Assembly (NCBI GenBank): GCA_016787265.1
Contig: JAEUVF010000019.1
Span: 20,655-84,654, forward strand
Direction of reading: 5' to 3'
Source: Flavipsychrobacter sp.
Lineage (GTDB): Bacteria > Bacteroidota > Bacteroidia > Chitinophagales > Chitinophagaceae
DNA length: 64,000 nt
The notes beneath the pieces were generated by a model. It was not told where the DNA came from and searched no databases. It saw only the letters and a program-made list of their open reading frames with translations. A program made the position numbers and the translations under genes. Of the stretch, positions 17,308-26,773 are shown in pieces. Position 1 is the first letter of the stretch. Each line of letters starts with the position of its first letter.

Positions 17308-18011
17308 GAAATATAACGAACGAGGCAGCGCTTGGCAATAGGCAAAAGTGTTTCCTCAACAGGAAAAGAAAGATCTGAACAAATGGTGTACACCGCCGGA
17401 TTGGGAAGTTCTTTCTTTTCTTTTATTAGTAATCCTTTCATTTGCTCAAAAGTATTACTGATACTGCGATGCCATTCCGCTACAAAATTTGTTTTGATGG
17501 CCCGATACTGTTCGTCGTGTTTTTCGAATATACTTAACCGGTAGTAATAAATGAGTGTTTCTTTTTTATTGGTAGTACTGAGAAAAAAATACCCTTCTTT
17601 GTTTTCAAGTGGAATGATTCCGACTGGTTCAATCTGAATTTTATCTTCTACAAATTCGAAGATTTCTGTACCACTTCGAATTGTGTCTTTCATCTTGCCG
17701 GTTGAATAGTGAATGATGTTTTCAAGTTCTTCCATCATCTCATCATCTTCAATCATCTGTTCATAGAGCAATTGCAATTTTTCCAGCTGGATACCTGTGA
17801 GACGTTTGGGAAACTGTTCCTGCAGAAATTTTTTATTCTCCCTGAATTGCACCAGGTTGTTATAATGAAAAATGATATCTGCCAATTGGGGATAGAGCCG
17901 GTTTTCATTGAAGTGCCTGTTAACTTCCTGCAGGTAAGCAAGCAGGGTATATTTTTTCAGTTCGAAATCAATATATCCTTCTGCAAACCAGGTTTGGGAT
18001 AATGTTTTCAT
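17304..18011 (-). CDS. Hypothetical protein, 235 residues
   Basis: I do not recognise this family. The protein is soluble, mixed alpha/beta and rich in charged residues, with no signal peptide and no membrane segment. A glutamate-rich helix occurs near residues 75-97 (QLLYEQMIEDDEMMEELENI). The C-terminal half has alternating strands (GYFFLSTTNKKETLIYYYRL) like a ligand- or protein-binding domain. It converges on the S9 peptidase, sharing a 4-base stop palindrome, and has its own upstream space of 44 bases next to the divergent phosphatase gene. Codon use fits a real gene. Confidence 0.75.
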   Translation of the reverse strand: MKTLSQTWFAEGYIDFELKKYTLLAYLQEVNRHFNENRLYPQLADIIFHYNNLVQFRENKKFLQEQFPKRLTGIQLEKLQLLYEQMIEDDEMMEELENIIHYSTGKMKDTIRSGTEIFEFVEDKIQIEPVGIIPLENKEGYFFLSTTNKKETLIYYYRLSIFEKHDEQYRAIKTNFVAEWHRSISNTFEQMKGLLIKEKKELPNPAVYTICSDLSFPVEETLLPIAKRCLVRYIS

Positions 18012-18055
18012 GGTGAACTTATTTTCCTTAATTTACTGAAATTGCTGTTAAAACA

Positions 18056-18571
18056 ATGTTTATGAAATCAGTCCTGCCATTGCTGCTCCTTACCTTTTTA
18101 CTAACGGGATGTTATCAGAAATATTATATCGTACGGCATGCGGAAAAGGCGCAGGAAAGCAGCGGCGCTACCATGCAAACTGCTGGTAATCCCCCTTTGT
18201 CGGATGCAGGACAACAGCGTGCAAAGGATTTGGCTGAACGATTAAAAGCAAAGAAGATTGGCGCGATCTATTCAACCAATACAATAAGAACCAGGGAAAC
18301 GGCAACCCCCACTGCCGGGCAGACAGGACTGACTATTCAAACATATGGCAGAATTGATTCCAGCCTGATCAGTCAGTTTAAAGCATTGAAATCAAACACC
18401 CTTATTGTAGGGCATAGCAACACGGTAGATGATCTGGTCAATGGATTAACCGGAAAGCAATTGTTGAACGATCTGCCGGATGAGGCGTATGATAATCTGT
18501 ATATCATCACCAAAAAAGGGAAAAGGCTGACACTTGTTCAATCCAAGTATGGTCAGCCCTCTCCGAAGTGA
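18056..18571 (+). CDS. SixA-like histidine phosphatase, lipoprotein
   Basis: A 171-residue member of the histidine phosphatase superfamily. It carries the RHAEK motif (catalytic H28), R78 in NTIRTRE and the second histidine H120 in VGHSNT, the usual phosphoryl-transfer pocket. An N-terminal lipoprotein signal ends in LTGC (lipid cysteine about 19), so unlike cytoplasmic SixA it should sit in the envelope facing the periplasm. Its substrate is then probably a small phosphate ester and not a histidine-kinase phosphohistidine; that is inference. Two ATG codons (18056 and 18062) are possible starts; both leave the signal intact. It converges on the E2 gene with 15 bases between. Confidence 0.88.
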   Translation: MFMKSVLPLLLLTFLLTGCYQKYYIVRHAEKAQESSGATMQTAGNPPLSDAGQQRAKDLAERLKAKKIGAIYSTNTIRTRETATPTAGQTGLTIQTYGRIDSSLISQFKALKSNTLIVGHSNTVDDLVNGLTGKQLLNDLPDEAYDNLYIITKKGKRLTLVQSKYGQPSPK

Positions 18572-18586
18572 TCTCTATGTGTGTGC

Positions 18587-19939
18587 TTAGATTTCCCTGT
18601 GCGAATCGAAATGTTCCAGTTCTCTTGCAACAGCGCTTAAGAAGGTAGCTCCCAGGCTGCCATCAATGATGCGATGATCGTAACTCATGCTGAGGTACAT
18701 CATGTGCCGGATTGCGATGGAATCGCCCTGCTCGGTTTCTATAACTACCGGACGTTTTTTAATTGCTCCAACGGCCAGGATTGCTACCTGTGGTTGAGGA
18801 ATAATCGGTGTGCCCATCAGGCTGCCGAAGGTACCCACATTGGTAAGCGAAAAAGTTCCGCCCTGTGTATCTTCCGGTCTGAGTTTGTTGTTCCGCGCTG
18901 CATCTGCCAGTGTATTCACCTGTTTGGTGAGTCCCACAAGGTTGAGCTGGTCGGCATTTTTGATCACTGGTACAATGAGGTTGCCGGAAGGAAGGGCAGT
19001 AGCCATCCCGATATTGATATCTTTTTTGACAATGATCCGGTCAGCTTCCACACTGCTGTTGATCAGCGGATATTTTTTGATGCAACGAACGATTGCTTCA
19101 ATGAAAAGTGGAGTAAACGTGATCTTGGTACCCTCTTGTTTGATGAATTGAGACTTTACTTTGTCGCGCCACAAAACAAGGTTGGTAACATCGGCTTCCG
19201 TAAAGCTGGTAACATGCGGACTGATCTGCTTGCTCTTTACCATGTGATCAGCAATCAGTTTGCGCATGCGATCCATTTCTATGATCTCCACGTTATTGCC
19301 ATAAGAACCGGAGGGTCTTTCAATCACCTGGCTGGAGGCTGTAGCAGGTTGTGCCGGTTTCGTTTCAGCAGGTTGCTGCACTGGTGCTGCAACTGGTTGT
19401 GGTGTTCCTGATTTTTTATTCTGAACAAACTGAAGAATATCTTTTTTGGTTACACGTCCTTCATTACCAGTACCGGGAATATGTTCCAGTTCGCTCATGG
19501 AAACTCCTTCACTTGCAGCGATATTTAATACCAGGGGAGAATAAAAGCGATTACCGATCCCTGTTACAGTATGCTCGGGATGTGCTGCTGCCACGGGTTC
19601 AGTAACTGGTGCTACGGGAGCAACGGTGGCTGTCACAGGTTCTGGTGTTTTCTCCTCAACAGGAACAGCAGCAGGTGACGGCGTTTCAGTTGCCGCACCA
19701 TTGGTACGGATACGGGCGATAACAGTTCCGATAGGAACTACATCATTGGGTTGATACAATACTTCCTCAATTACTCCGTCTGCCGTACTGGGAACTTCAC
19801 TATCCACTTTATCGGTGGCGATTTCCAGTACGGTTTCATCCTGTTTCACCGTATCCCCGGGGTTCTTCAGCCATTTCAGCACGGTGGCTTCCATGATACT
19901 TTCTCCCATTTTAGGCATTACCAGGTCAACTAGAGCCAT
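18587..19939 (-). CDS. 2-oxo acid dehydrogenase E2 (dihydrolipoamide acyltransferase)
   Basis: The core acyltransferase of a pyruvate, 2-oxoglutarate or branched-chain dehydrogenase complex, 450 residues. Domains in order: one lipoyl domain (1-78, lipoylated K44 in ATDKVD); a Pro/Ala/Thr-rich linker; the peripheral-subunit-binding domain (about 130-170, FYSPLVLNIAASEGV ... GRVTKKDILQF); a second linker; and the catalytic domain (about 210-450) with H422 and D426 in YDHRIIDG. The lack of nearby E1 genes leaves the substrate open; branched-chain or acetyl are both possible. The E3 partner candidate lies at 32442-33845. It follows cinA on the same strand but has its own -7 box in the 47-base gap. 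Confidence 0.92.
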   Translation of the reverse strand: MALVDLVMPKMGESIMEATVLKWLKNPGDTVKQDETVLEIATDKVDSEVPSTADGVIEEVLYQPNDVVPIGTVIARIRTNGAATETPSPAAVPVEEKTPEPVTATVAPVAPVTEPVAAAHPEHTVTGIGNRFYSPLVLNIAASEGVSMSELEHIPGTGNEGRVTKKDILQFVQNKKSGTPQPVAAPVQQPAETKPAQPATASSQVIERPSGSYGNNVEIIEMDRMRKLIADHMVKSKQISPHVTSFTEADVTNLVLWRDKVKSQFIKQEGTKITFTPLFIEAIVRCIKKYPLINSSVEADRIIVKKDINIGMATALPSGNLIVPVIKNADQLNLVGLTKQVNTLADAARNNKLRPEDTQGGTFSLTNVGTFGSLMGTPIIPQPQVAILAVGAIKKRPVVIETEQGDSIAIRHMMYLSMSYDHRIIDGSLGATFLSAVARELEHFDSHREI

Positions 19940-19961
19940 AAGCTTTCAATCATTTGTGCGC

Positions 19962-19969
19962 CAAAGGTA
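19962..19969 (-). promoter_or_regulatory. -7 box of the E2 gene
   Basis: The minus strand reads TACCTTTG, an exact TANNTTTG match, 22 bases before the E2 start codon and inside the gap after cinA. Confidence 0.5.
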
Positions 19970-19986
19970 AGGATTCAACAGTAATG

Positions 19987-21264
19987 TTAATGACTGTTAG
20001 TTTTTTCCGTACCCCGACTGATTATAAATTTTCTTAACAGGTTAAAGGCGTTGGTTGCAGTAAGTTCGATATTCCTGCGCCGGTCGAACCGGAAATGAAA
20101 CTGCTGGGTAATGATTTCGTCCTGATTGCCAACAGCCACCCAAACGGTACCAACCGGTTTTTCGGGAGCGCCGCCATCAGGTCCCATTATTCCACTGGTA
20201 GCGATTACATAATCCGTTTTAAGTGCTTCCAATGCACCTTTGACCATCTGTACAACAGTTGCCTCACTAACAGCGCCAACCGAGTTCAGTGTATCATTGG
20301 GAACCTGCAGCAGGTCTTTTTTCACCTGGTTATCATAACTGATGACGCTGCCCAGGTAATACCGGCTGCTGCCGGCAGCTGAAGTTAGCAGGTGTGCAAT
20401 ATAACCACCCGTGCAGCTTTCGGCTGTTCCCAATGTTTCCCCACGTTCCAGCAACATGCGGGCAACCACCTGGTCCATGGACTCATCCTTATTGGTAACC
20501 AGCACATCAGCCACCTGCTCCTGCAGGAGGGCAAACTGTTCGTCCATGGTTTTTTCAATGATTTCTCTTTCATACCCGGAAGCACTGAGCCGCAGGCGTA
20601 CCATTCCGTAATTGGGCAGGTAAGCCAGTTTTATGAAGGAGGGCAGACTGGTTTCAAAACTGTTAATGCGCTCAGCGAGGAAGGATTCGCCAATCCCGGC
20701 AGTCAAAAGCGTTCGATGCACGATAATTGGTGGTCTAAAATGCTGCAACAAAAGGGGGATGACTTCATCATTCATGAGCCCCTTCATTTCATGTGGGACA
20801 CCTGGAAGAGAGGCAACAATCTTATTGTTTTTTTCAAACCACATACCCGGAGCTGTACCATTGCGATTGTGTAATACGGTGCAAACATCCGGCACTTCCG
20901 CCTGCCGGATATTCCGTTCGATCATGGGCCGTTTCAGCACTTTTTCAAACAGTAACGTTACATGTGCCAGTACTTTCGGATCACTGACCAGTTTACCGCC
21001 AAAATATTCACAGAGCAGGGGTTTGGTGATATCATCGGCGGTAGGACCGAGGCCACCTGTAAGTAGAATAATATCGGATTTTTCGATCTCTTCGTCGAGT
21101 GTCGACCAGATGGCATTCCATTCATCTCCAACGGCAACCCTTCTGCTAACGGTGATGCCTACCAGATTTAACTGCTGTGCCATCCAGGCACTGTTGGTAT
21201 CAATAACCTGACCGATCAGTAATTCATCGCCAATGGTGATAATACTGGCTCTCAATAATTCCAT
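19987..21264 (-). CDS. cinA: CinA: nicotinamide-nucleotide amidase / competence-damage protein
   Basis: A 425-residue two-domain protein of full CinA length. The N-terminal MoaB/MogA-like (MoCF_biosynth) domain (about 1-170) starts with IITIGDELLIGQVIDTNS and includes LLTGGLGPTADDITK; in homologues it is an ADP-ribose pyrophosphatase. The C-terminal CinA domain (about 265-420) has GTAESCTGGYIAHLLTSA and TSGIMGPDG, the pocket that deamidates nicotinamide mononucleotide in NAD recycling. It is transcribed away from the PBP4 gene with 50 bases between; a near-consensus minus-strand box TACCTTTA lies at 21282-21289. Confidence 0.95.
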   Translation of the reverse strand: MELLRASIITIGDELLIGQVIDTNSAWMAQQLNLVGITVSRRVAVGDEWNAIWSTLDEEIEKSDIILLTGGLGPTADDITKPLLCEYFGGKLVSDPKVLAHVTLLFEKVLKRPMIERNIRQAEVPDVCTVLHNRNGTAPGMWFEKNNKIVASLPGVPHEMKGLMNDEVIPLLLQHFRPPIIVHRTLLTAGIGESFLAERINSFETSLPSFIKLAYLPNYGMVRLRLSASGYEREIIEKTMDEQFALLQEQVADVLVTNKDESMDQVVARMLLERGETLGTAESCTGGYIAHLLTSAAGSSRYYLGSVISYDNQVKKDLLQVPNDTLNSVGAVSEATVVQMVKGALEALKTDYVIATSGIMGPDGGAPEKPVGTVWVAVGNQDEIITQQFHFRFDRRRNIELTATNAFNLLRKFIISRGTEKTNSH

Positions 21265-21314
21265 ACAATTGATTCAATGCATAAAGGTAGCAGCAATTCT
21301 TCCTAAATTGCCGC

Positions 21315-22706
21315 ATGAGTTGGAAACAAATCTGTAGCGTTCTTGGTTCTTTACTATTTGGCATTTCGATGCAGGCGCAAACGGTGCCTGCCAGGCTTTC
21401 TCAAAAAATACAGGCAGTGCTTCAAGAACCAGGCATGAAACATGCTGTTGTGGCCCTTTCTGTTTTGGATGGTGTAACCGGTAAACCAGTTTTTGAATAC
21501 AATGAACAGATGGGGCTGGCTCCTGCAAGTACGATGAAAGTGTTAACCGCCATGGCGGCACTTGAAACCCTGGGACCTGACTATCGTTTCGAAACCCGGC
21601 TTGATTTCCGGGGTGAAATCAGGGCGGGGATATTGAATGGAGATTTGCTGATCAGGGGTGGAGGCGACCCTTCCCTGGGTTCTTGGAGGTATGCAGCTAC
21701 AAAGGAAGAAGTATTCTGGGAGTCCTGGATAAAGGCGCTGAAAGCAAAAGGCATAAAAAAAATAACAGGAAATATCCTGTTAAATGAAGCTGAGCCGGAT
21801 TTGGAACGCATACCGGATGGATGGATCTGGCAGGATATTGGTAATTATTACGGTGCCGGAGCTGGTATTTTAAACTGGAGAGAAAATCAGTATGATGTGA
21901 TCCTGGCAGCCGGACAAAAAACGGGAGATCCTGTACGGATAATCCGAACCAGGCCTGAATTGTATGGTGTGCAATTAAGATCGGCACTTAAAACGGGACC
22001 GAAAGGCAGTGGGGATAATGCTTATATCTACCTCGCACCGGGATCCAGTCAGGGTGTGATAAGAGGAACCATACCATTGGGGGAACAGGCTTTTTCGATT
22101 GCAGGTTCAATGCCTGATCCTTCCAGTCAGTTCATCGCCACTTTTAAAAAACAGCTTTCGGATGCAGGAATAGCAGTTGCAAATGAAACCGGGGTAGCTG
22201 CTGCTGGCCAAAGCGTTTCACTGATTCGGTCCGAATCACCCCGGCTGGATTCACTTGTTTATTGGTTCATACGAAAAAGCATCAACCTCTATGGCGAATC
22301 CATGATTAAGGAACTGGCTCGCAAGGCTGGTAAAACACCTTCAACAGCTGAAGGGGTGGAGCAATTGGTTGCATTCTGGAAAGCGAAAAACATTGAACCG
22401 GGAGCGATTCAACTGATGGATGGCAGTGGCTTATCTCCGCAAAACCGTGTTTCAGTGAATGCATTGACAACGGCACTTTACTGGTCAACCAAACAAAACT
22501 GGTACAGGCAGTTCTATGAATCCTTTCCTGTTTACAATGGTATGAAACTTAAAAGCGGGTCCATCAATGGGGCTCGGGCCTATACCGGATTTCACAGCTC
22601 TGCGGATGGGAAAAAATACATTGTTGGCATCCTGGTGAATAATTATTCCGGTTCCGGTACTGCAGCTGTCCGATCTCTCTACTCCGTGCTCGATGTATTG
22701 AAATAG
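21315..22706 (+). CDS. dacB: D-alanyl-D-alanine carboxypeptidase/endopeptidase (PBP4, S13)
   Basis: A periplasmic penicillin-binding protein that trims peptidoglycan stem peptides and cross-links; 463 residues, usual for S13. After a signal peptide (cleavage probably after MQAQ) the three active-site motifs appear in order: SxxK as S72-T-M-K75 (APASTMKVL), SxN in RKSINLYGESM, and KSG in MKLKSGSING. The large insertion between SxxK and SxN typical of PBP4 is present (about residues 95-290). The last 28 bases overlap the convergent thioesterase gene, unusually deep for unrelated genes. No clear -7 box; TAAATTG lies just before the ATG. Confidence 0.94.
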   Translation: MSWKQICSVLGSLLFGISMQAQTVPARLSQKIQAVLQEPGMKHAVVALSVLDGVTGKPVFEYNEQMGLAPASTMKVLTAMAALETLGPDYRFETRLDFRGEIRAGILNGDLLIRGGGDPSLGSWRYAATKEEVFWESWIKALKAKGIKKITGNILLNEAEPDLERIPDGWIWQDIGNYYGAGAGILNWRENQYDVILAAGQKTGDPVRIIRTRPELYGVQLRSALKTGPKGSGDNAYIYLAPGSSQGVIRGTIPLGEQAFSIAGSMPDPSSQFIATFKKQLSDAGIAVANETGVAAAGQSVSLIRSESPRLDSLVYWFIRKSINLYGESMIKELARKAGKTPSTAEGVEQLVAFWKAKNIEPGAIQLMDGSGLSPQNRVSVNALTTALYWSTKQNWYRQFYESFPVYNGMKLKSGSINGARAYTGFHSSADGKKYIVGILVNNYSGSGTAAVRSLYSVLDVLK

Positions 22707-23104
22707 GGTTCGAGCTTTTGGTATAAAGCATCCGGCATGGTTGTTTTTTCCCTGGTATCTGCTTTGATAAAGTAGAGCACTACCTTGCCGATGGTCAGGA
22801 GTTTCTGGTGTTCGTTGAACACTTCCTGCTGGAATTCAATCCGGTGATCGGATGGCAGATTTGCGAGGGTGGTGCGTATGGTCAGCAGCTCATCGTAATG
22901 AGCCGGACGAAGAAATTTGGTATGCAACTCCACGATGGGCATGATCACGCCCATCGCTTCCATGTCTTTATAACTGAATCCGAGTTGCCGGATGCTTTCC
23001 GCACGGGCCACTTCGAAATATTGTGCATAATTGCCATGGTACACTACATTCATCTGGTCGGTTTCTGCATACCGCACACGAACCTGGGTTTCTGAAATAT
23101 ACAT
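22679..23104 (-). CDS. YbgC/4-hydroxybenzoyl-CoA thioesterase-family acyl-CoA thioesterase
   Basis: A 141-residue hotdog-fold thioesterase. The family signature VRYAETDQMNVVYHGNYAQYF (about residues 10-30) includes the catalytic aspartate of the TDxxGxVxHxxY type, here D16. Members hydrolyse short- or medium-chain acyl-CoAs in the cytoplasm; a role with the Tol-Pal cluster is common in proteobacteria but no tol gene is here. It overlaps dacB by 28 bases at the 3' ends. Upstream lies a heptamer-repeat stretch and then the DoxX gene on the same strand. Confidence 0.9.
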   Translation of the reverse strand: MYISETQVRVRYAETDQMNVVYHGNYAQYFEVARAESIRQLGFSYKDMEAMGVIMPIVELHTKFLRPAHYDELLTIRTTLANLPSDHRIEFQQEVFNEHQKLLTIGKVVLYFIKADTREKTTMPDALYQKLEPYFNTSSTE

Positions 23105-23122
23105 TTTGCAATTTCTTATGTT

Positions 23123-23152
23123 AATTCATAATTCTCACATCTGACGTCTCAC
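23123..23152 (-). repeat. Heptamer repeat locus 1 (GTGAGAC type)
   Basis: On the minus strand three consecutive 7-mers (GTGAGAC, GTCAGAT, GTGAGAA) are followed by an ATGAATT unit. The stretch fills the gap between the DoxX and thioesterase genes. It belongs to the same family as loci at 32.3, 39.5, 42.3, 57.3 and 59.8 kb. Confidence 0.8.
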
Positions 23153-23157
23153 ATTCC

Positions 23158-23565
23158 TTACCTTCCCATCATACGATCAAGGGATGCCCTGCCCGGGCCA
23201 ACCAGCAGGATGGAAAGAAAACCAACCAGGAAAAGTGCGGCTTTTTCGCCTTCCTTAATATCATGGTTATGCGCAATAAAAAAAGCGATACTCATGGCAA
23301 TTACGAGCGGAATAGCGGCGAGCCGGGTAAACAATCCTGCCATAATCAACAGGCTGCAAAACACTTCGGCAAAGATCACCAGGATAAGCGACCAGTCGGA
23401 TCCGATATGAAAAGGGTCACTGAATTTACTTTGCAGGCTGGGGTATTTTGTTAATTTCTGAAAACCGTGATCAACCAGCATTAAACCTCCAAAGGTAATT
23501 CGCATCAAAAAGCTCATTGTATCAAATGCCCATTCCTGGTAGCTGGTGGAAAGTAGTTTTTTCAT
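23158..23565 (-). CDS. DoxX-family membrane protein
   Basis: A 135-residue integral membrane protein with four predicted helices (about residues 18-36, 55-75, 80-98 and 108-124). The family pattern includes LMRITFGGLMLVDHGFQKL near the N-terminus. DoxX proteins are small membrane subunits, some linked to quinone/thiosulfate oxidation or redox stress; the role here is not known. The frame is open to 23592, but a -7 box at 23580-23587 lies inside that extension, so translation must begin at the internal ATG at 23565. Confidence 0.86.
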   Translation of the reverse strand: MKKLLSTSYQEWAFDTMSFLMRITFGGLMLVDHGFQKLTKYPSLQSKFSDPFHIGSDWSLILVIFAEVFCSLLIMAGLFTRLAAIPLVIAMSIAFFIAHNHDIKEGEKAALFLVGFLSILLVGPGRASLDRMMGR

Positions 23566-23579
23566 TCTGGATTTTTTGC

Positions 23580-23587
23580 CAAAAATA
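23580..23587 (-). promoter_or_regulatory. -7 box of the DoxX gene; decides its start
   Basis: The minus strand reads TATTTTTG, an exact TANNTTTG match. Transcription should begin near 23573-23576, downstream of the upstream in-frame ATG at 23592, so only the ATG at 23565 is in the mRNA. Confidence 0.55.
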
Positions 23588-23718
23588 GGCACTCGGCAGA
23601 AAGAATTGTTAATGATTTCAATTATCCACAGTTGTTTGGAACGTTATTTGGTCAGGATTAAAATATTTGAAAACTTTACCCGGTTTCAAGTGGCCTTTGA
23701 AAATAAAATCAACAACAA

Positions 23719-26700
23719 GTGAGAAACATCGTCGCAACGATTCTGTGCTGTTCCCTCGTACAATTCGGACAGGCACAACAAACTGGATTTTTCACTGATC
23801 CCCGGAACGGATATAAACAAGCAAAGGAATATTATCAGCAGGGGCAATACAGCCTGGCGTATCCGATATTTCGCGAATTGTATCAGCAGCAACGGGAACC
23901 AGATCTGACCAATAATGCGCTCAATTCCCAGGACCTGCGTTTTTATACGTTGTCCTGTGGTTTGATGTTGAATGAAAAAGGGGCGCTGGAGCAGGCGACG
24001 GAATATGTGGAAATCGAAGAAAACGTAAGTCGTGTAGAACTGATGAGTTTTCAATTGGGAGAGTATTACTATCGCCAGAAGGATTTTTATCAGGCAGTAA
24101 ACTTTTACGAAAAGACCTCACTCAACAACCTGGAAAATAACCAGGTTGCTACACTGAAGTTTCACCAGGGTTACAGTTATTTCAACCTGCAGCAGTTTGA
24201 AAAAGCGAAACCATTGCTGGATGCGGTTCGCCAGATGAAAAGTTCTGAGCATTATGTGGATGCCAACTATTATTATGGCTTTATCGCCTTCAAAGACCGC
24301 CAATACCGTACGGCGCTGGAGTCGTTCCGGATCGTGGAAAATGCAGAAGCCTATAGTGATGTGGTTCCCTATTATATTGCCAGTATTTTGTATATAACTG
24401 GTGAAAAGGAAAGGGCCCTGGAGTATGCAGGCGGAAAGCTGTCAAGAGGGAAAGGCTATTATGACCTGGAATTATCAAAGCTGGTTGGTCATGGCTGGTT
24501 TGAAAAAGGAGAATACGTAAAAGCACTGCCTTATCTTGAAAAATTTGCAGAACGAAATACTTTGGGCCGGTATGATCAGTATGAATTATCCTATACGCAA
24601 TACCAGTTGAAGCAATACGGGAAGGCGATTGAAGGGTTCAAAAAACTTTCAGGAAAAGAAGATTCGCTGGCACAAAACTCGATGTATCTTCTTGGAGATG
24701 CGTATCTGAAAACCGGGCAAAAAGCCAATGCGCGAAATGCATTTTTGTTCTGCGCCATCAACAGCTCCAATCCAACGCAGCAGGAGATATCCAGGTTCAA
24801 TTATGGTAAGTTGTCGTATGAGTTGGGGTATCATGATATTGCCTTGAATGAATTGCAGCAGTTTCTGACAACCTATCCCAATTCCGGGTATGCAGCTGAA
24901 GCTCGGGAGGTATTGGTTGGCGTGATGGCTACCACGAGTAATTTTAAAGATGCGCTGACCCTGCTGGAAAGTATTCGCCAGCCATCGGAGCAGGTAAAGC
25001 GTTTTTATCCTTCCATTTTGTATGGTCGTGCTACCGAACTGATCAATGATAACCGATTGGAGGAAGCTGATCTCCTGCTTGATAAAGCATTGAAAGCTCC
25101 GTATAATACCGCCATTCTTCCCCTTGTACAATTCTGGAAAGGCGAACTGGCATATCGTAGCGGTGCAGTTGAAGAAGCGATCGAATATTATACCGATTAC
25201 CTAAAAAATCCGGTAACCAATAATGAAGTGAGCAGTGCCAATGCACAGTATAATCTCGGTTATGCCTACCTGCGAAAAGAATTATACCGCCAGGCACAGA
25301 GCAGTTTTGATGCGGTGGTAAAAACTCCGGCAGCAAGATCTTCACAGGTGGAACAGGATGCTTATATCCGGTCTGCGGATGCGATATATATGCAACGTGA
25401 TTATAAAAAAGCAGCCTCCATGTATGACCGTGCCATCCAGTTGGGATGGGCATCCAGTGATTATGCGAATTTTCAAAAAGCGATGATTGCAGGTATATCC
25501 AATTCGGGCGATAAAATCCGGCTATTGCAGCAACTTCAACAGAAGTATCCCAATTCTTCTTTGATACCGGATGCCAACATGGAAATCGCGCAGTCTTACC
25601 TGGCGAATGAAGATTTTAAAGAAGCGATTCCTTATCTGCAGGCAGTCATTAAAGATGCCCGCAGTGAAGCACTTAAACCCAGAGCCTATTTACGGGCAGG
25701 TATTGCGCACTATAACCTTGGAAACAACGATGCGGCGTTGAAGCAATACAATACCCTGCTGGAACAATATCCCAATTCAACTGAAGCAGAAGATGCGCTG
25801 GACAATGCAAGAAGCATTTATGTAGAAGAGGGGCGCACCAGTGAATACATTGGGTATGCCAGGAAAATGGGCCGGGATATTTCCACCAGTCAGCAGGATT
25901 CTCTGGCCTACGCAGAAGCAGAGATTCAATTGAGTAACGGTAATTTCAGCAATGCAATCAGCCGTTTTGAAGCCTATCTGAAGAATTACCCCCAGGGGCG
26001 CTATATAGTGGAAGCGAACTACTATAAAGGTGAAATTCATTTGAGCAGAAAAGAATTTGCTCCTGCAGCCGCTGCCTATGAAGCTGTAGCCAGCAGGGTG
26101 CCCAACAAGTTTGGTGAAAAATCACTGTTGCAGGCAGCCCGGATCAATTTCTTTGACTTGAAACAATATGAAAAAGCGGCTGATCTCTATGAGCAGTTAA
26201 AGAATTTTGCAAGCACTGAGGAAAATAAACTGGAAGCGATGCGCGGACAGTTAAGAAGTGAATATCAATTGGAGCGCTGGACAGATGCCGTTGAAAATGC
26301 AAAGGAATTACTGAAATCAAAAGGTGCCAGTGGTGATGATAAGCTCCTTAGTAATATGGTGCTTGCCCGTGCTGCCCAGGAGGAAAAGAACTTTGACCTG
26401 GCTATTTCTTATTACAAAGCGGCCGTAACCGGTGGTAAAGGAGCTTACAGTGCGGAAGCCAGGTACCAGATCGCCTGGTGTTTGTTCGAGCAGTCGAAAT
26501 TGAAAGAGTCGGAAAAAGCAGCATTTGAAGTGATCAATAAAAGTGGTTCCTATGAAGAATGGGTTACACGATCATATATATTGCTGGGAGATATCTACAT
26601 GAAACAGCAGGATTATTTCAATGCGAAAGCGACCTACCAGAGTATTGTAGAGAATGCCTCGATTCCCGAACTAAAGGAACTTGCGCAGCAAAAACTCAAA

Positions 26701-26751
26701 CTGGCAACCGAAGCGGAAAGCAAACAAAATAATATCTCCGCCAATAATTGA
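23719..26751 (+). CDS. Large exported TPR-repeat protein
   Basis: A 1010-residue protein made of tandem tetratricopeptide repeats after a signal peptide (IVATILCCSLVQFGQAQ, about 4-20), so a periplasmic or outer-membrane-associated scaffold. At least a dozen TPR units can be picked out by their AxxxYxxGxYxxAxxxF rhythm (for example AKEYYQQGQYSLAYPIF near 35, AIEGFKKL, AVEEAIEYYTDYL, AIPYLQAVI, AISYYKAAV). No catalytic motif. The start codon is GTG. It is the first gene of a plus-strand run; the barrel gene follows after 22 bases. The name BamD-like would be tempting, but the length and repeat number are far larger than BamD. Confidence 0.9.
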   Translation: MRNIVATILCCSLVQFGQAQQTGFFTDPRNGYKQAKEYYQQGQYSLAYPIFRELYQQQREPDLTNNALNSQDLRFYTLSCGLMLNEKGALEQATEYVEIEENVSRVELMSFQLGEYYYRQKDFYQAVNFYEKTSLNNLENNQVATLKFHQGYSYFNLQQFEKAKPLLDAVRQMKSSEHYVDANYYYGFIAFKDRQYRTALESFRIVENAEAYSDVVPYYIASILYITGEKERALEYAGGKLSRGKGYYDLELSKLVGHGWFEKGEYVKALPYLEKFAERNTLGRYDQYELSYTQYQLKQYGKAIEGFKKLSGKEDSLAQNSMYLLGDAYLKTGQKANARNAFLFCAINSSNPTQQEISRFNYGKLSYELGYHDIALNELQQFLTTYPNSGYAAEAREVLVGVMATTSNFKDALTLLESIRQPSEQVKRFYPSILYGRATELINDNRLEEADLLLDKALKAPYNTAILPLVQFWKGELAYRSGAVEEAIEYYTDYLKNPVTNNEVSSANAQYNLGYAYLRKELYRQAQSSFDAVVKTPAARSSQVEQDAYIRSADAIYMQRDYKKAASMYDRAIQLGWASSDYANFQKAMIAGISNSGDKIRLLQQLQQKYPNSSLIPDANMEIAQSYLANEDFKEAIPYLQAVIKDARSEALKPRAYLRAGIAHYNLGNNDAALKQYNTLLEQYPNSTEAEDALDNARSIYVEEGRTSEYIGYARKMGRDISTSQQDSLAYAEAEIQLSNGNFSNAISRFEAYLKNYPQGRYIVEANYYKGEIHLSRKEFAPAAAAYEAVASRVPNKFGEKSLLQAARINFFDLKQYEKAADLYEQLKNFASTEENKLEAMRGQLRSEYQLERWTDAVENAKELLKSKGASGDDKLLSNMVLARAAQEEKNFDLAISYYKAAVTGGKGAYSAEARYQIAWCLFEQSKLKESEKAAFEVINKSGSYEEWVTRSYILLGDIYMKQQDYFNAKATYQSIVENASIPELKELAQQKLKLATEAESKQNNISANN

Positions 26752-26773
26752 ATCAACTAAAGAAAGTATTTCC

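Noticed and set aside
23566..23592. Nine-codon N-terminal extension of the DoxX protein
   Set aside because: A -7 box lies inside the extension, so the upstream ATG should not be in the mRNA.
23719..26751. Calling the giant TPR protein BamD or a T9SS component
   Set aside because: It is several times longer than BamD, lacks a lipobox, and shows no specific match to known Por or Spr proteins.
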